A program made the position numbers and the translations under genes. A DNA stretch of 64,000 nt from Desulfarculaceae bacterium (GTDB lineage Bacteria; Desulfobacterota; Desulfarculia; Desulfarculales; Desulfarculaceae): the NCBI GenBank assembly GCA_021737145.1, contig JAIPEN010000009.1, positions 62,001-126,000 of the forward strand, in the 5' to 3' direction. Below, piece by piece: positions 32,426 through 40,060 of this stretch. Under the pieces are notes generated by a model. The model did not search any database and was not told the origin of the DNA. It was given only the letters and a program-made list of their open reading frames with translations. Each line of letters opens with the position of its first letter. Position 1 is the first letter of the stretch.

Positions 32426-33055
32426 CTACCCCGCCGTAAGGTAGTACGCCAGGTTGTCCAGCTTCACGGTGAAGTCCACGTTCTCCACGCGCACCCCCTC
32501 GGGGGCGTGAATCTGGGTGGGCGCAAAGTTCAGGATGCCCTTGACCCCCACGTCGATGAAGCGGTTGGCGATCTCCTGGGCAAAGTTGGGCGGCGCGGCG
32601 ATGACCCCCATCTCCACCTGCTTTTCCTTGCAGATGTTGGCCATCTCGTTGGGCGGGTGGATCACCAGGCCGGTGACCAGCTTGCGCCCGATCTTCATGG
32701 GGTCGGCGTCAAAGGCGGCCACGAAACGGTAGCCCTGCTTGGAGAAGTTCTCGTGGGCCACCAGGGCGCAACCCAGGTTTCCCACCCCCACCAAGGCCAG
32801 GTTCCATTCCTTGTTCAGGCCCAGGATCTTCTTGATGTCGAACAGAAGCTCTTTTACGTAATAGCCGACTCCCCGCACGCCGAACTGGCCGAAGTAGGCC
32901 AGATCCTTGCGTATCTGGGCCGGATTGACCCCGCAGAGCTCGGCCAGCCTCTTGGAAGACACCACGGTCACCTGCTCGACCACCAGGCCCTCCAGGGCGC
33001 GGGTGTAGAGCGAGAGGCGGGTGATGGTGGCTGCCGGAATCTTCAAGAACTTCAT
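32426..33055 (-). CDS. rex: Redox-sensing transcriptional repressor Rex
   Basis: A 209-aa NAD(H)-sensing repressor. The winged-helix N-terminus (IPAATITRLSLYTRALEGL ... AQIRKDLAYFGQFG) includes the RKDLxxFGxFG recognition element; the Rossmann domain has LVGVGNLGCAL and an Asp in AAFDADP. Rex leaves DNA when NADH rises. The gene follows atpE on the same strand, separated by an intrinsic terminator, as in Desulfovibrio where Rex controls energy genes. ATG at 33055 has a weak ribosome site (AGGTTGG, long spacer). It may be expressed by read-through or its own promoter. Confidence 0.95.
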   Translation of the reverse strand: MKFLKIPAATITRLSLYTRALEGLVVEQVTVVSSKRLAELCGVNPAQIRKDLAYFGQFGVRGVGYYVKELLFDIKKILGLNKEWNLALVGVGNLGCALVAHENFSKQGYRFVAAFDADPMKIGRKLVTGLVIHPPNEMANICKEKQVEMGVIAAPPNFAQEIANRFIDVGVKGILNFAPTQIHAPEGVRVENVDFTVKLDNLAYYLTAG

Positions 33056-33101
33056 TGCAAAACGCCAACCTTTTTGTGCTTAGAGGCACATGCGGGCCCC
33101 T

Positions 33102-33136
33102 AAAAAAAGGACCGGGCCCCTTGCGGAGCCCGGCCC
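33102..33136 (-). terminator. Intrinsic terminator after atpE
   Basis: Minus strand GGGCCGGGCTCC, loop GCAA, GGGGCCCGGTCC (12 pairs, two G-U) followed by seven T. It separates atpE from rex. Confidence 0.85.
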
Positions 33137-33145
33137 TATTGTTCT

Positions 33146-33514
33146 CTAGGACATACCCAGGAACTTGGCCACGGGAGCGGCCATGGGGTAGGCGTAGAGC
33201 AGGATCAGGCTGATAACCAAGGCGTAAATACAAAGCGACTCGACCATGGCCAAGCCGATGAGCATGGTCACGGTGATCTTGCCGCTGGCCTCGGGGTTGC
33301 GGGCGGTGCCTTCCACCGCGCCCTTGATGGCGATGCCCTGGCCGATGCCGGTGCCGAAAGCCGCGATGCCGATGCCGAAGCCGGCGGCGGTCACGGTGGC
33401 GGCGAACAGCTTGGCGGCCTCAGCCATGGCGCCGGCGTCGGCGGCCATGGCCACTGCGGCCAGACCCAAGGTGAACAGGCCGGTCAGACCCGCGATCAGA
33501 GAGAACTTCTTCAT
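33146..33514 (-). CDS. atpE: F0F1 ATP synthase subunit c
   Basis: A 122-aa c-ring subunit. An N-terminal hydrophobic signal-like segment ([12 protein letters not shown]) precedes the hairpin of two helices joined by [11 protein letters not shown]. The ion-carrying carboxylate is E92 in [12 protein letters not shown]59 (GIGQG), S93 and Y97 occupy positions used for Na+ coordination in Na+-type rings, whereas the Thr after Ser is Leu here; so Na+ or H+ coupling is open. It lies 80 bases after atpB and before a terminator. The cleavable-looking leader is longer than in E. coli AtpE. Confidence 0.95.
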   Translation of the reverse strand: MKKFSLIAGLTGLFTLGLAAVAMAADAGAMAEAAKLFAATVTAAGFGIGIAAFGTGIGQGIAIKGAVEGTARNPEASGKITVTMLIGLAMVESLCIYALVISLILLYAYPMAAPVAKFLGMS

Positions 33515-33594
33515 GATTCGCTCCTCAATTGACGGTTTATGCCTTCTTCCTTATATGGGTGCCTTCTTCCCTATTTGGAAGCTAAACTCGATAC

Positions 33595-34290
33595 TTAGTG
33601 GGCCTCTTCCAGCGAACCGGCGATGTAGAGCATGGTCAGCAGGCTGAAGATGAACGCCTGCACGAAGCTGGTGAAGATGGCCAGGAACATCATGGGCAGG
33701 GGCGCGAAGAACATGCCCGCCAACACGAACAGGATGGCCAGCACCAGGTCCTCGCCCAGCACGTTGCCGAACAGACGGAAGGTGAGGCTCAGGATGCGGC
33801 TGAAGTGCCCGATGAGCTCGATGGGCAGCATCAACGGAGCCAGCCACCAGATGGGGCCCATGAAGTGCTTGATGTAGGAGAAGCCGTGGCTCTTGATGCC
33901 CACCACGTTGTAGATGACAAACACCACCAGGGCCATGGACAGCGGGGTGTTGATGTTGCTGGTGGGCGACATCATGCCCGGGATCAGGCCGATCCAGTTC
34001 ATGCACAGGATGTAGATGAACAGGGTGGCGATCAGGGGATAGAAGGGCCGGCCGTGCTCGCCCATGACATCCACGCTGAAGTCCTCGAAACCGCCGATGA
34101 GCACCTCGAAGAAGTTCTGCCCGCCGGAGGGGATCATCTTCACCGCGCCCACCGCCAGCTTGGCGGCCACCAGCAGGAACAGGATGATGAGCCAGGAATA
34201 GACCACGTGGGGGTTGTGGTGATACCAGGCCGAGAGCCCCGGGCCCATGTGGTCGAACAACAACCCCAACAGCGTCAGTGGATGTTCCAT
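33595..34290 (-). CDS. atpB: F0F1 ATP synthase subunit a
   Basis: A 231-aa membrane stator subunit that forms the ion half-channels against the c-ring. The essential Arg is in SLTFRLFGNVLGED; the following IFSLLTMLYIAGSLEEAH end is typical. About five to six helices. It starts three bases after the stop of the AtpI-like gene with an AAGGAGG ribosome site inside that gene's end. The order atpZ-atpI-atpB-atpE is a separate F0 cluster, with F1 genes elsewhere outside the window, as is common in Desulfobacterota. Confidence 0.95.
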   Translation of the reverse strand: MEHPLTLLGLLFDHMGPGLSAWYHHNPHVVYSWLIILFLLVAAKLAVGAVKMIPSGGQNFFEVLIGGFEDFSVDVMGEHGRPFYPLIATLFIYILCMNWIGLIPGMMSPTSNINTPLSMALVVFVIYNVVGIKSHGFSYIKHFMGPIWWLAPLMLPIELIGHFSRILSLTFRLFGNVLGEDLVLAILFVLAGMFFAPLPMMFLAIFTSFVQAFIFSLLTMLYIAGSLEEAH

Positions 34291-34293
34291 GTT

Positions 34294-34704
34294 CTAAAAC
34301 GCCTCCTTGCGAAGCCTTAAAGCCTGGCGGATGCCCCAGGCGAAGATCGTAAGCACCACAACCGACAGGCCCACCAAAAGCCCCAGCGGCTCCACCATTC
34401 CCTGGCGAACCAGGAAAAATAGGACAACCGCGGTGGCCAAAAAGCGCAGATAGTATTTGGCCAGCACTTTTTTGAGCACGCCCTCTTTTTCCTTGGGCAA
34501 AAGGGCGCGGCACACGGTGCGCTGCAACAGGCGGTAGTTGATCAGGGCTATGGCCCCGCCCACCACCACGCTCAGCGCGCTGTGCCAACTCACCAGGATA
34601 AAGGCGCCGCCGCTGAGCACCCCGAAGGTGATCAGATTGGCCCACCACAGGCCCCTCATGATCGCCGCCTCGGGCGTTGCCATGGTCAGCGGTTGATGCG
34701 CCAC
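34294..34704 (-). CDS. AtpI-like ATP synthase assembly protein
   Basis: A 136-aa membrane protein with four helices (ANLITFGVLSGGAFILVS; LSVVVGGAIALINYRLL; FLATAVVLFFLVR; LLVGLSVVVLTIFAWGI), the ATP synthase I/AtpI type encoded before atpB and thought to help c-ring assembly. Start GTG at 34704 is preferred: AGAGG lies five bases upstream and the codon overlaps the previous stop (TAGTG). ATG at 34683 is the alternative and lacks a ribosome site. It ends three bases before atpB. Confidence 0.82.
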   Translation of the reverse strand: MAHQPLTMATPEAAIMRGLWWANLITFGVLSGGAFILVSWHSALSVVVGGAIALINYRLLQRTVCRALLPKEKEGVLKKVLAKYYLRFLATAVVLFFLVRQGMVEPLGLLVGLSVVVLTIFAWGIRQALRLRKEAF

Positions 34705-34973
34705 TATCGCCTCTGCGCCTTTTCCTTCTGGTCGATGCGCTCCTGGGCGCGTTCCGACCGTTTGTACAGGATGTACAGGTTGCGGAAACCGGCCACGATG
34801 CCCAACCCCAGGCCCACGAAAAAGCCCCAGGGATGAGTGCCGAAGTATTTGTCCACCAGCCAGCCCGCGCCCAGACCCATTATCGTGGCCAACACCATGG
34901 CGATGCCCATGGAGCTGACCCGGGCCAGGATAATCAGATACTCGCGGGTGGTCTCGCTGATGAACCGGCCCAA
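34704..34973 (-). CDS. AtpZ/AtpI-family F0F1 ATP synthase accessory protein
   Basis: An 89-aa protein with two helices: SSMGIAMVLATIMGLGAGWLVD-type first helix (IAMVLATIMGLGAGWL) and FFVGLGLGIVAGFRNLY with the following basic KRSERAQERIDQKEKAQRR tail. This is the AtpZ/DUF6 AtpI pattern (GxxxD-KxFGTHPWGFFxGLxLG). AtpZ with AtpI is proposed as an Mg2+/Ca2+ transporter or assembly factor. The start appears to be TTG at 34973, with a weak ribosome site. It heads the F0 cluster and has a leader of about 120 bases. Confidence 0.8.
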   Translation of the reverse strand: MGRFISETTREYLIILARVSSMGIAMVLATIMGLGAGWLVDKYFGTHPWGFFVGLGLGIVAGFRNLYILYKRSERAQERIDQKEKAQRR

Positions 34974-35098
34974 ACCGGTAGCCCGCCTTGCGCCCCCTGG
35001 GCGCTTTTACGTTTAGTTTTGCCGCCCTAATAGGGGTCCGCGCCAAAGCCGTCTCGGGGCGCACCTCGCCCCGCCCAGCCGGTTTTGGCGGTCAAGAT

Positions 35099-35152
35099 TT
35101 GCTATCATGCTGACATTTTCAAGTCAACTCTTTTTTGTGCCAATAGGTGCAA
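35099..35152 (-). promoter_or_regulatory. Candidate promoter of the atp cluster with Rex-like palindrome
   Basis: Minus strand: TTGACT (-35, 35122-35127), 17 bases, TAGCAA (-10, 35099-35104). Just upstream lies TTGCACC-TATT-GGCACAA (35135-35152), symmetric except for two wobble positions and similar in size and ends to the Rex consensus TTGTGAA-N4-TTCACAA. The match is partial. The rest of the 34974-35262 gap shows nothing else supportable. Confidence 0.35.
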
Positions 35153-35262
35153 TCTGGGCCCGGATGCACATGGTCTCATAATCTATTGCTTTTTTAGGTG
35201 GTAGTGGTTATTCATATAGTAAGGGGTTAGTAGGATTTGTTTAAGCTCTAGGGAGCGTTTCC

Positions 35263-36024
35263 ATGGGTCTACTTCACAAAGCGATCCGCCCCCTGCTGGC
35301 GGCACTGCTGGTTGCGCTGGTTCTTGCGCCCCTCGGCGCCTCGGCCTCGTCGTTCACCTTTGGCGGCGACAACTCCTTCAAGGTCCAGAGCAAGGGCAAG
35401 GTCAATCCCTACCAGTCCGGAGTCACCGGCAGCTCGTCGGGCACCGGCGACCTGGTCACCGACTACTACGTGGGTCTGTACGGCTTCAACCTGTTCGATG
35501 CCATCGGCACCAGCGACGTCTCGGTGGGCGACAGCTTCGCCGGCCTGAACTACTCCATCAGCGACCAGCGCTCGGTCAAAGACCCCAACTTCTACGTGAC
35601 CTCGGACTACTTCCGCAAGCAGGGCCCGGACAAAAGACACATCCCCGACTCCTACGAGATGGCCGGCAGCCTGGTGCTGGACTCGGTGACCTTTGACTCG
35701 CCCTATGAGATAACCCTCAAGGGCTATCTCACCGACCTGTCCTTCAACGACTCCACCGGCTCGGCCATCCTGCAAGACCTGCGGGGCTCGGAAACGGTGG
35801 ATTTCCTGCTCACCGTGTCCTACGCCAGCAAGACCTCGGGCGAGTTCATCCCGGTGTTGCAGTCCAAGCACAAGTCCACTTGGGCCTCCATGAGCGGCAG
35901 CATCAGCGGGGGCGGCTCCCCGGCCGCCGCCCCGGAGCCCGGCACCCTGCTTCTGGTGGCCTCGTCCCTGGGCGGCCTGGCCGCCTGGCGCCGCCGCAAA
36001 AAAATAGTTTCCGCCCGCGCCTAG
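35263..36024 (+). CDS. PEP-CTERM sorting-domain protein
   Basis: A 253-aa exported protein. The signal peptide (LLAALLVALVLAPLGASAS) is followed by a Ser/Gly/Thr-rich beta-type domain and the C-terminal sorting tripartite signal: PEPGT, hydrophobic LLLVASSLGGLAAW, then RRRKK. Such proteins are processed by exosortase and linked to exopolysaccharide export; no exosortase is in the window. GGGAG seven bases before ATG. The gene is monocistronic with a bidirectional terminator behind it. The function of the middle domain is unknown. Confidence 0.9.
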   Translation: MGLLHKAIRPLLAALLVALVLAPLGASASSFTFGGDNSFKVQSKGKVNPYQSGVTGSSSGTGDLVTDYYVGLYGFNLFDAIGTSDVSVGDSFAGLNYSISDQRSVKDPNFYVTSDYFRKQGPDKRHIPDSYEMAGSLVLDSVTFDSPYEITLKGYLTDLSFNDSTGSAILQDLRGSETVDFLLTVSYASKTSGEFIPVLQSKHKSTWASMSGSISGGGSPAAAPEPGTLLLVASSLGGLAAWRRRKKIVSARA

Positions 36025-36057
36025 CCCCTCTGGCTCTCGCGGTCCGCAACGGGAAAA

Positions 36058-36087
36058 GCCCCCGCCCTTGGGCGGGGGCAAATTTTT
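36058..36087. terminator. Bidirectional intrinsic terminator
   Basis: GCCCCCGCC, loop CTTG, GGCGGGGGC flanked by AAAA on the left and AAATTTTT on the right, between the convergent PEP-CTERM and 36116-36457 genes. Confidence 0.85.
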
Positions 36088-36115
36088 GGGCGGCCTCCGG
36101 TTGGCAGGTTTCTGG

Positions 36116-36457
36116 TTATTTGGATGTGGGTTTGCCCAGGGTCAGGGTGTTGCCGCTTTTGTGCACCACCCTGTCCTCGGTGGCTAATATCTCGCTTCCG
36201 CCACCAGAGGTGTAGGTGGTGGTGCAGACGCCCTCGCCGTTGGTGAACTCGAATCTGGTCCCTTGCCCGAAGTTGTAGCCCTTGGAGGTTTTCTGGTCAT
36301 AGGTGGCGGCCTCGGCGGCGGTGAGGGACATGGTGCTGCCGGTGCCGTGGTCGCCGCACCACGCGGCTATCTTTTGGCCCAGGTCGTCGGCCAGGGCCGG
36401 GGCGGACAAGGCAAGCAACAGGGCCAGGCATCCCAGCAATTTAGGCATCATTTTCAA
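36116..36457 (-). CDS. Small exported hypothetical protein
   Basis: About 113 aa with a clear Sec signal (LLGCLALLLALSAPALA) and a mature part of about 88 residues containing two cysteines (AAWCGDHG and EGVCTTTYTSGG). I do not recognise it. TTG at 36457 has GGAG seven bases upstream; ATG at 36451 or 36448 would give the same signal peptide with poor spacing. It converges with the PEP-CTERM gene. The disulfide-capable cysteines and small size suggest a periplasmic or secreted protein. Confidence 0.7.
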   Translation of the reverse strand: MKMMPKLLGCLALLLALSAPALADDLGQKIAAWCGDHGTGSTMSLTAAEAATYDQKTSKGYNFGQGTRFEFTNGEGVCTTTYTSGGGSEILATEDRVVHKSGNTLTLGKPTSK

Positions 36458-36729
36458 TGCTATTCTCCTCTTGGGCATAAACATCCAGTGTTTAGGTATA
36501 AATTATACAGCAGCCGCCGAGTTCAAATAATTTGCTGATTCCCTTGGCCCGGGTGGAGCGGCGTTGTCGCACCGGCCGCCCGCTCCCGCCCCCGGGGCCT
36601 GTAAAAAAACCGCTCCCAGCGGCCTTGCCGGGCCGCTGAGACGTTTCATCATTTGACCGGTCCCCACCTCATGCCGTAGGCTAAATATTTGAGCATTTGG
36701 CGGCGCGCAATCATTTCAGCGAGGCGTTT

Positions 36730-38067
36730 TTGAACTACGAAGTGGCCATACTCGTCGCCGAAGCGGTGGTGGTCTATCTGCTGGTCCTGGGGGCCCACTC
36801 CCTGCGCCACCGGGTGGGCTTGGCCCACTTCTACGCCCTCATCGGCGGGCTCACCGCGGTGATGTCCTGGGTCACCGACGCGGGCGTGCTGGTCCAGGTG
36901 GCGGGGGTGCGCTTCATGGTGGGCTCCACCGTGTTCTACACCTCGCTGTTGCTGGCCGTGTTCGTGGTCTATGTGTTCGACGGGGTGCGGGCCACCCGCA
37001 TCGCCATCTCCACGGTGATCGGCGTGTCGATCATGGTGCCCATCATCGCGGTGGTGCTCAACCTGCAAATGACCCTGGCGGGCATGCCCCCCCTGGGCTA
37101 CGTGCCTTCCCCCAGCCTGCGTATCAACGCCGCCTCGGTGCTGGCCACCTTCATGGACCTGCTGTTTCTGGCCATCGCCTGGGAGTTCATGAACAACCGC
37201 CTGCAGTGGATCCCCCTGGGCATCCGGGCCTTCTTCACCCTGCTGGGGGTCATGTGGCTGGACGTTTTCCTGTTCACCACCGGGGCCTTTGGCGGTTCGC
37301 CGGGCTATGTGGCCATCATGCAGGGAACCGCCTTCAGCCGGTTCATCGTCTCCTGCTTTGCCGCGCCCATCCTCTGGGCCTATCTGGCCTGGCAGAACCG
37401 GGTCTGGGACACCGAGATGACCAAGCGGCCGGTGCTGGCCATCCTCAGGCAGTTCGCCCAGATGAAGCAGGAGCTCACCCGGGCCCAACTGGAGATCGAG
37501 CGGCGCAAGAAGGCCGAGAGGGCCCTTCGCCAGAGCGAGGAGCGCCTGCGCTTCTTGGCCACCACCGACGAACTGACCAGCCTGCCCAACCGCCGCCGCT
37601 TTTGGGAGCTGGCCAACAGCGAGTTTCAGCGGGCCCAGCGCTACGGCTCTCCCCTGACCCTGGGCCTGATGGACATCGACATTTTCAAGGATGTCAACGA
37701 TACCAAGGGCCATGCCGCCGGCGACCAGGTGCTGGCCGGGCTGGCCCGGGTGTGCCTGGGACAGCTCCGGTCCGTGGATTCCCTGGCCCGGGTGGGGGGC
37801 GAGGAGTTCGTCCTGCTGCTGCCCGAGACCGGCCTGGACACGGCCATGATGGTGGCCGAGCGGCTGCGGGCCGCGGTGGAGGCGTCGGTGTTCGAGACTG
37901 ACAAGGGCCCGGTGAATATCACGGTGAGCATCGGGCTGGCCCCCCTGCGCCAGGACACCAGCGGAGCCGAGGAGCTCTACACCCAGGCCGACCAGGCCCT
38001 GTACCAGGCCAAGGGCGTGGGCCGCAACCGCGTCTGCCCCGCCCAGGGGCCCCAGGCGGCGGCTTAA
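36730..38067 (+). CDS. Membrane-bound diguanylate cyclase
   Basis: About 445 aa. The N-terminal ~240 residues form six to seven membrane helices (an uncharacterised sensor module), then a coiled-coil linker (MKQELTRAQLEIERRKKAE) and a GGDEF domain: TTDELTSLPNRRRFWE, DIDIFKDVNDTKGHAAGD and the active site RVGGEEFVLLL. GGEEF is a catalytically competent variant, so it should make cyclic di-GMP. No RxxD inhibitory site is seen at the usual place. TTG at 36730 is chosen for GAGG five bases upstream; TTG at 36697 is the alternative. It is followed by the AT-rich XRE islet on the other strand. Confidence 0.9.
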   Translation: MNYEVAILVAEAVVVYLLVLGAHSLRHRVGLAHFYALIGGLTAVMSWVTDAGVLVQVAGVRFMVGSTVFYTSLLLAVFVVYVFDGVRATRIAISTVIGVSIMVPIIAVVLNLQMTLAGMPPLGYVPSPSLRINAASVLATFMDLLFLAIAWEFMNNRLQWIPLGIRAFFTLLGVMWLDVFLFTTGAFGGSPGYVAIMQGTAFSRFIVSCFAAPILWAYLAWQNRVWDTEMTKRPVLAILRQFAQMKQELTRAQLEIERRKKAERALRQSEERLRFLATTDELTSLPNRRRFWELANSEFQRAQRYGSPLTLGLMDIDIFKDVNDTKGHAAGDQVLAGLARVCLGQLRSVDSLARVGGEEFVLLLPETGLDTAMMVAERLRAAVEASVFETDKGPVNITVSIGLAPLRQDTSGAEELYTQADQALYQAKGVGRNRVCPAQGPQAAA

Positions 38068-38158
38068 AATAATTTCAAAAAAATGCAGGCCGGGTAGATG
38101 GTCTTTGCCGCGATACTAAAACAAAGATTCATCGTATAGTCGATGATGCAATAGATAA

Positions 38159-39274
38159 CTACTTTCGTTTTTTAATACTTATATTGACGACCTTAGGGCT
38201 CAAATACCCGCGAGGCAAACAACATAAACTTTCGATGTCCTGCTGAAGTAACTTTAAGCGAAATGCAATTTCATTTCTTGTTAATAACTGATTGTTGACT
38301 ATCATTTTAATTGCTTCCGGTAGTACGTAGGGTGTCTCCGGTTGCATGATATCGTCATATGTTTCTCTCCTTTTATTTTTAGTTTTGTTTATTTGTCTCC
38401 ACAAATAGCGATACTGGTTATCTGAAATAATATCTAAATCTTTGCATCGATATACCATGGCCTGGATGGAGACTTTCCACCGTTTTTTTAATTCCGTGAA
38501 AAAACTTAAAGAGGTAGAGACTACTTCTGACGAAAAGCTGTCGCGGGGTAGCAGAAATGCACCGGAAAATCTGTGGGCCTGTTTTTCCATTTCATCGATA
38601 GTATCTGACGTTACATCAATTTTGTTGTGCAAAAATAAATGCGCAAGTTCATGCGCCGCGTCAAAGCGCGAACGTACGGCAGCATTTTTATCCGAGGCCA
38701 AATATATCAGAGGCCTTCCATTATTCCATTCAGATAGTGCGTCTAAATCATCGGAGTCTGTTTGTTCTCTGGAGACAATGATTCCGTTGCTTTCCAGCAA
38801 GTTTATAATATTATCAATAGGGCCCATTCCGAGCCCCCAAGTTCTCCTTAGTTCGTTTGCGTGAAACTCAATTAGATCAGTATTTGTTAAATCGCTAAGG
38901 CGATAATTAAATGCTTTTGGAAGATTTATACTCGGCAGTTCAACGAACTCGTCAACTAAAGATAAGATGTCGGATAGCCAATCCAGACGTATTTTTAATT
39001 TGTTTCTGTCGGTTCCTAGTGCCCTCTTTAAACTACGGAAAAATATTTTTCTAAGCTCTGCAGGCGCTCTTTTTCGCTCAGTTGTGAAAAAATCTATTGG
39101 CATTTCGAGTAGAGAAATAATTCTTGTGAATGATTCTGCGCTAGGAGATATGTCTCCGTTTTCGTACTGGGATATAGTTTGCCTGGTAACATCTAGTGCT
39201 TTGGCCAACTGGGTAGTGCTATATCCTCTGGCTTCTCTGGCCTCTCGCAAGTTGTTTGGAATAAGAAGGGGCAT
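38159..39274 (-). CDS. XRE-family regulator with ImmA/IrrE (M78) metallopeptidase domain
   Basis: A 371-aa protein. Residues ~9-60 are an XRE helix-turn-helix (REARGYSTTQLAKALDVTRQ ... ISQYENG); the middle holds the zinc-protease motif DAAHELAHLFLH with a downstream Glu in EMEKQAHRFSGAFLLPR, as in ImmA/IrrE. Such fusions act as protease-controlled repressors or as antitoxin-like parts of mobile elements and defence loci. The gene is strongly AT-rich compared with its surroundings. It starts 17 bases after the end of an unknown gene on the same strand, and the pair share one promoter. Confidence 0.9.
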   Translation of the reverse strand: MPLLIPNNLREAREARGYSTTQLAKALDVTRQTISQYENGDISPSAESFTRIISLLEMPIDFFTTERKRAPAELRKIFFRSLKRALGTDRNKLKIRLDWLSDILSLVDEFVELPSINLPKAFNYRLSDLTNTDLIEFHANELRRTWGLGMGPIDNIINLLESNGIIVSREQTDSDDLDALSEWNNGRPLIYLASDKNAAVRSRFDAAHELAHLFLHNKIDVTSDTIDEMEKQAHRFSGAFLLPRDSFSSEVVSTSLSFFTELKKRWKVSIQAMVYRCKDLDIISDNQYRYLWRQINKTKNKRRETYDDIMQPETPYVLPEAIKMIVNNQLLTRNEIAFRLKLLQQDIESLCCLPRGYLSPKVVNISIKKRK

Positions 39275-39291
39275 ATGTATACCTTTGCTGG

Positions 39292-39936
39292 TTAGCTATC
39301 CAACCCGGACTTGGACTTCACTTCCTTCTCAAACTTGTGTTTGAGTTTTAGCAAAGGCTCTGAAGCCTTTTCCATGGTTGCTTTGCTGCCTTGTTTGGTG
39401 ATCTCGGCGGTGAGGTTTATGCGGTCCAACCACTGTTGACCGCTCTCTGTCGGAAGGCCGATGCAGATGAATTCCAAGCCACCATCATTGCTGGCTCCAA
39501 ACGTCAGCCACCCATACCATCGGCTCGAAAATTCCGGCTGGGCGTTGTCCGCGAACAGCAGAAACTGGTTTGACCGTCGGCCCTTGTTACGTAGAGGCGT
39601 GTCTTTGGGGAACTGACGTTGACCTCCTACTTGAGTAACGTGGAGATACATGTTGTTGCTGTGAAGCTCAATGTGCCGACAGTTTCGGACAGTGTTGCGC
39701 CTCACCTTACACAAAAACGGCAGATCCCCGGAGTTACATGCCTCACGCAGGGAGAACATTACTCCAACCCTGCGCAGGTCGCCTCTCTGGTCTCTGCCAA
39801 CGGGCCAATTAAGGAAAGGGTTGTCGGCAATTAAGGCATCCGCCAAGATAATGCCGCTGTTGGCAGCTTGGACGATTTTCGGCCAAGTGTCGGGGGGGAA
39901 GGACTTCCGGATGGCGTCTAAGAACTCTTTGGGCAT
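39292..39936 (-). CDS. Hypothetical partner of the XRE-ImmA/IrrE protein
   Basis: A 214-aa soluble protein I do not recognise. Features: a helical N-terminus (PKEFLDAIRKSFPPDTWPKIV), Arg-rich middle (RDQRGDLRRVGVMFSLREA), a Trp/Tyr-rich beta segment (SSRWYGWLTFGASND) and a charged helical end (LLKLKHKFEKEVKS). GGAG six bases before ATG at 39936. It is transcribed first in the two-gene AT-rich unit. The context suggests an addiction or defence pair, where this would be the effector, but no catalytic motif is evident. Confidence 0.75.
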   Translation of the reverse strand: MPKEFLDAIRKSFPPDTWPKIVQAANSGIILADALIADNPFLNWPVGRDQRGDLRRVGVMFSLREACNSGDLPFLCKVRRNTVRNCRHIELHSNNMYLHVTQVGGQRQFPKDTPLRNKGRRSNQFLLFADNAQPEFSSRWYGWLTFGASNDGGLEFICIGLPTESGQQWLDRINLTAEITKQGSKATMEKASEPLLKLKHKFEKEVKSKSGLDS

Positions 39937-39971
39937 CTCACTCTCCTGCTGTAGCCAAAACAACGTAAATC

Positions 39972-40000
39972 AAATTACCAAAAAGTGGCTATCGCGTCAA
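39972..40000 (-). promoter_or_regulatory. Promoter of the XRE-ImmA unit
   Basis: Minus strand TTGACG (39995-40000), exactly 17 bases, TAATTT (39972-39977), about 36 bases before the start codon of the first gene. Confidence 0.5.
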
Positions 40001-40060
40001 GTGAATTGCCTTGTAGGCCAAACTGGGTAAGTTAGATTAATAATATCAATATCTTTGCCC

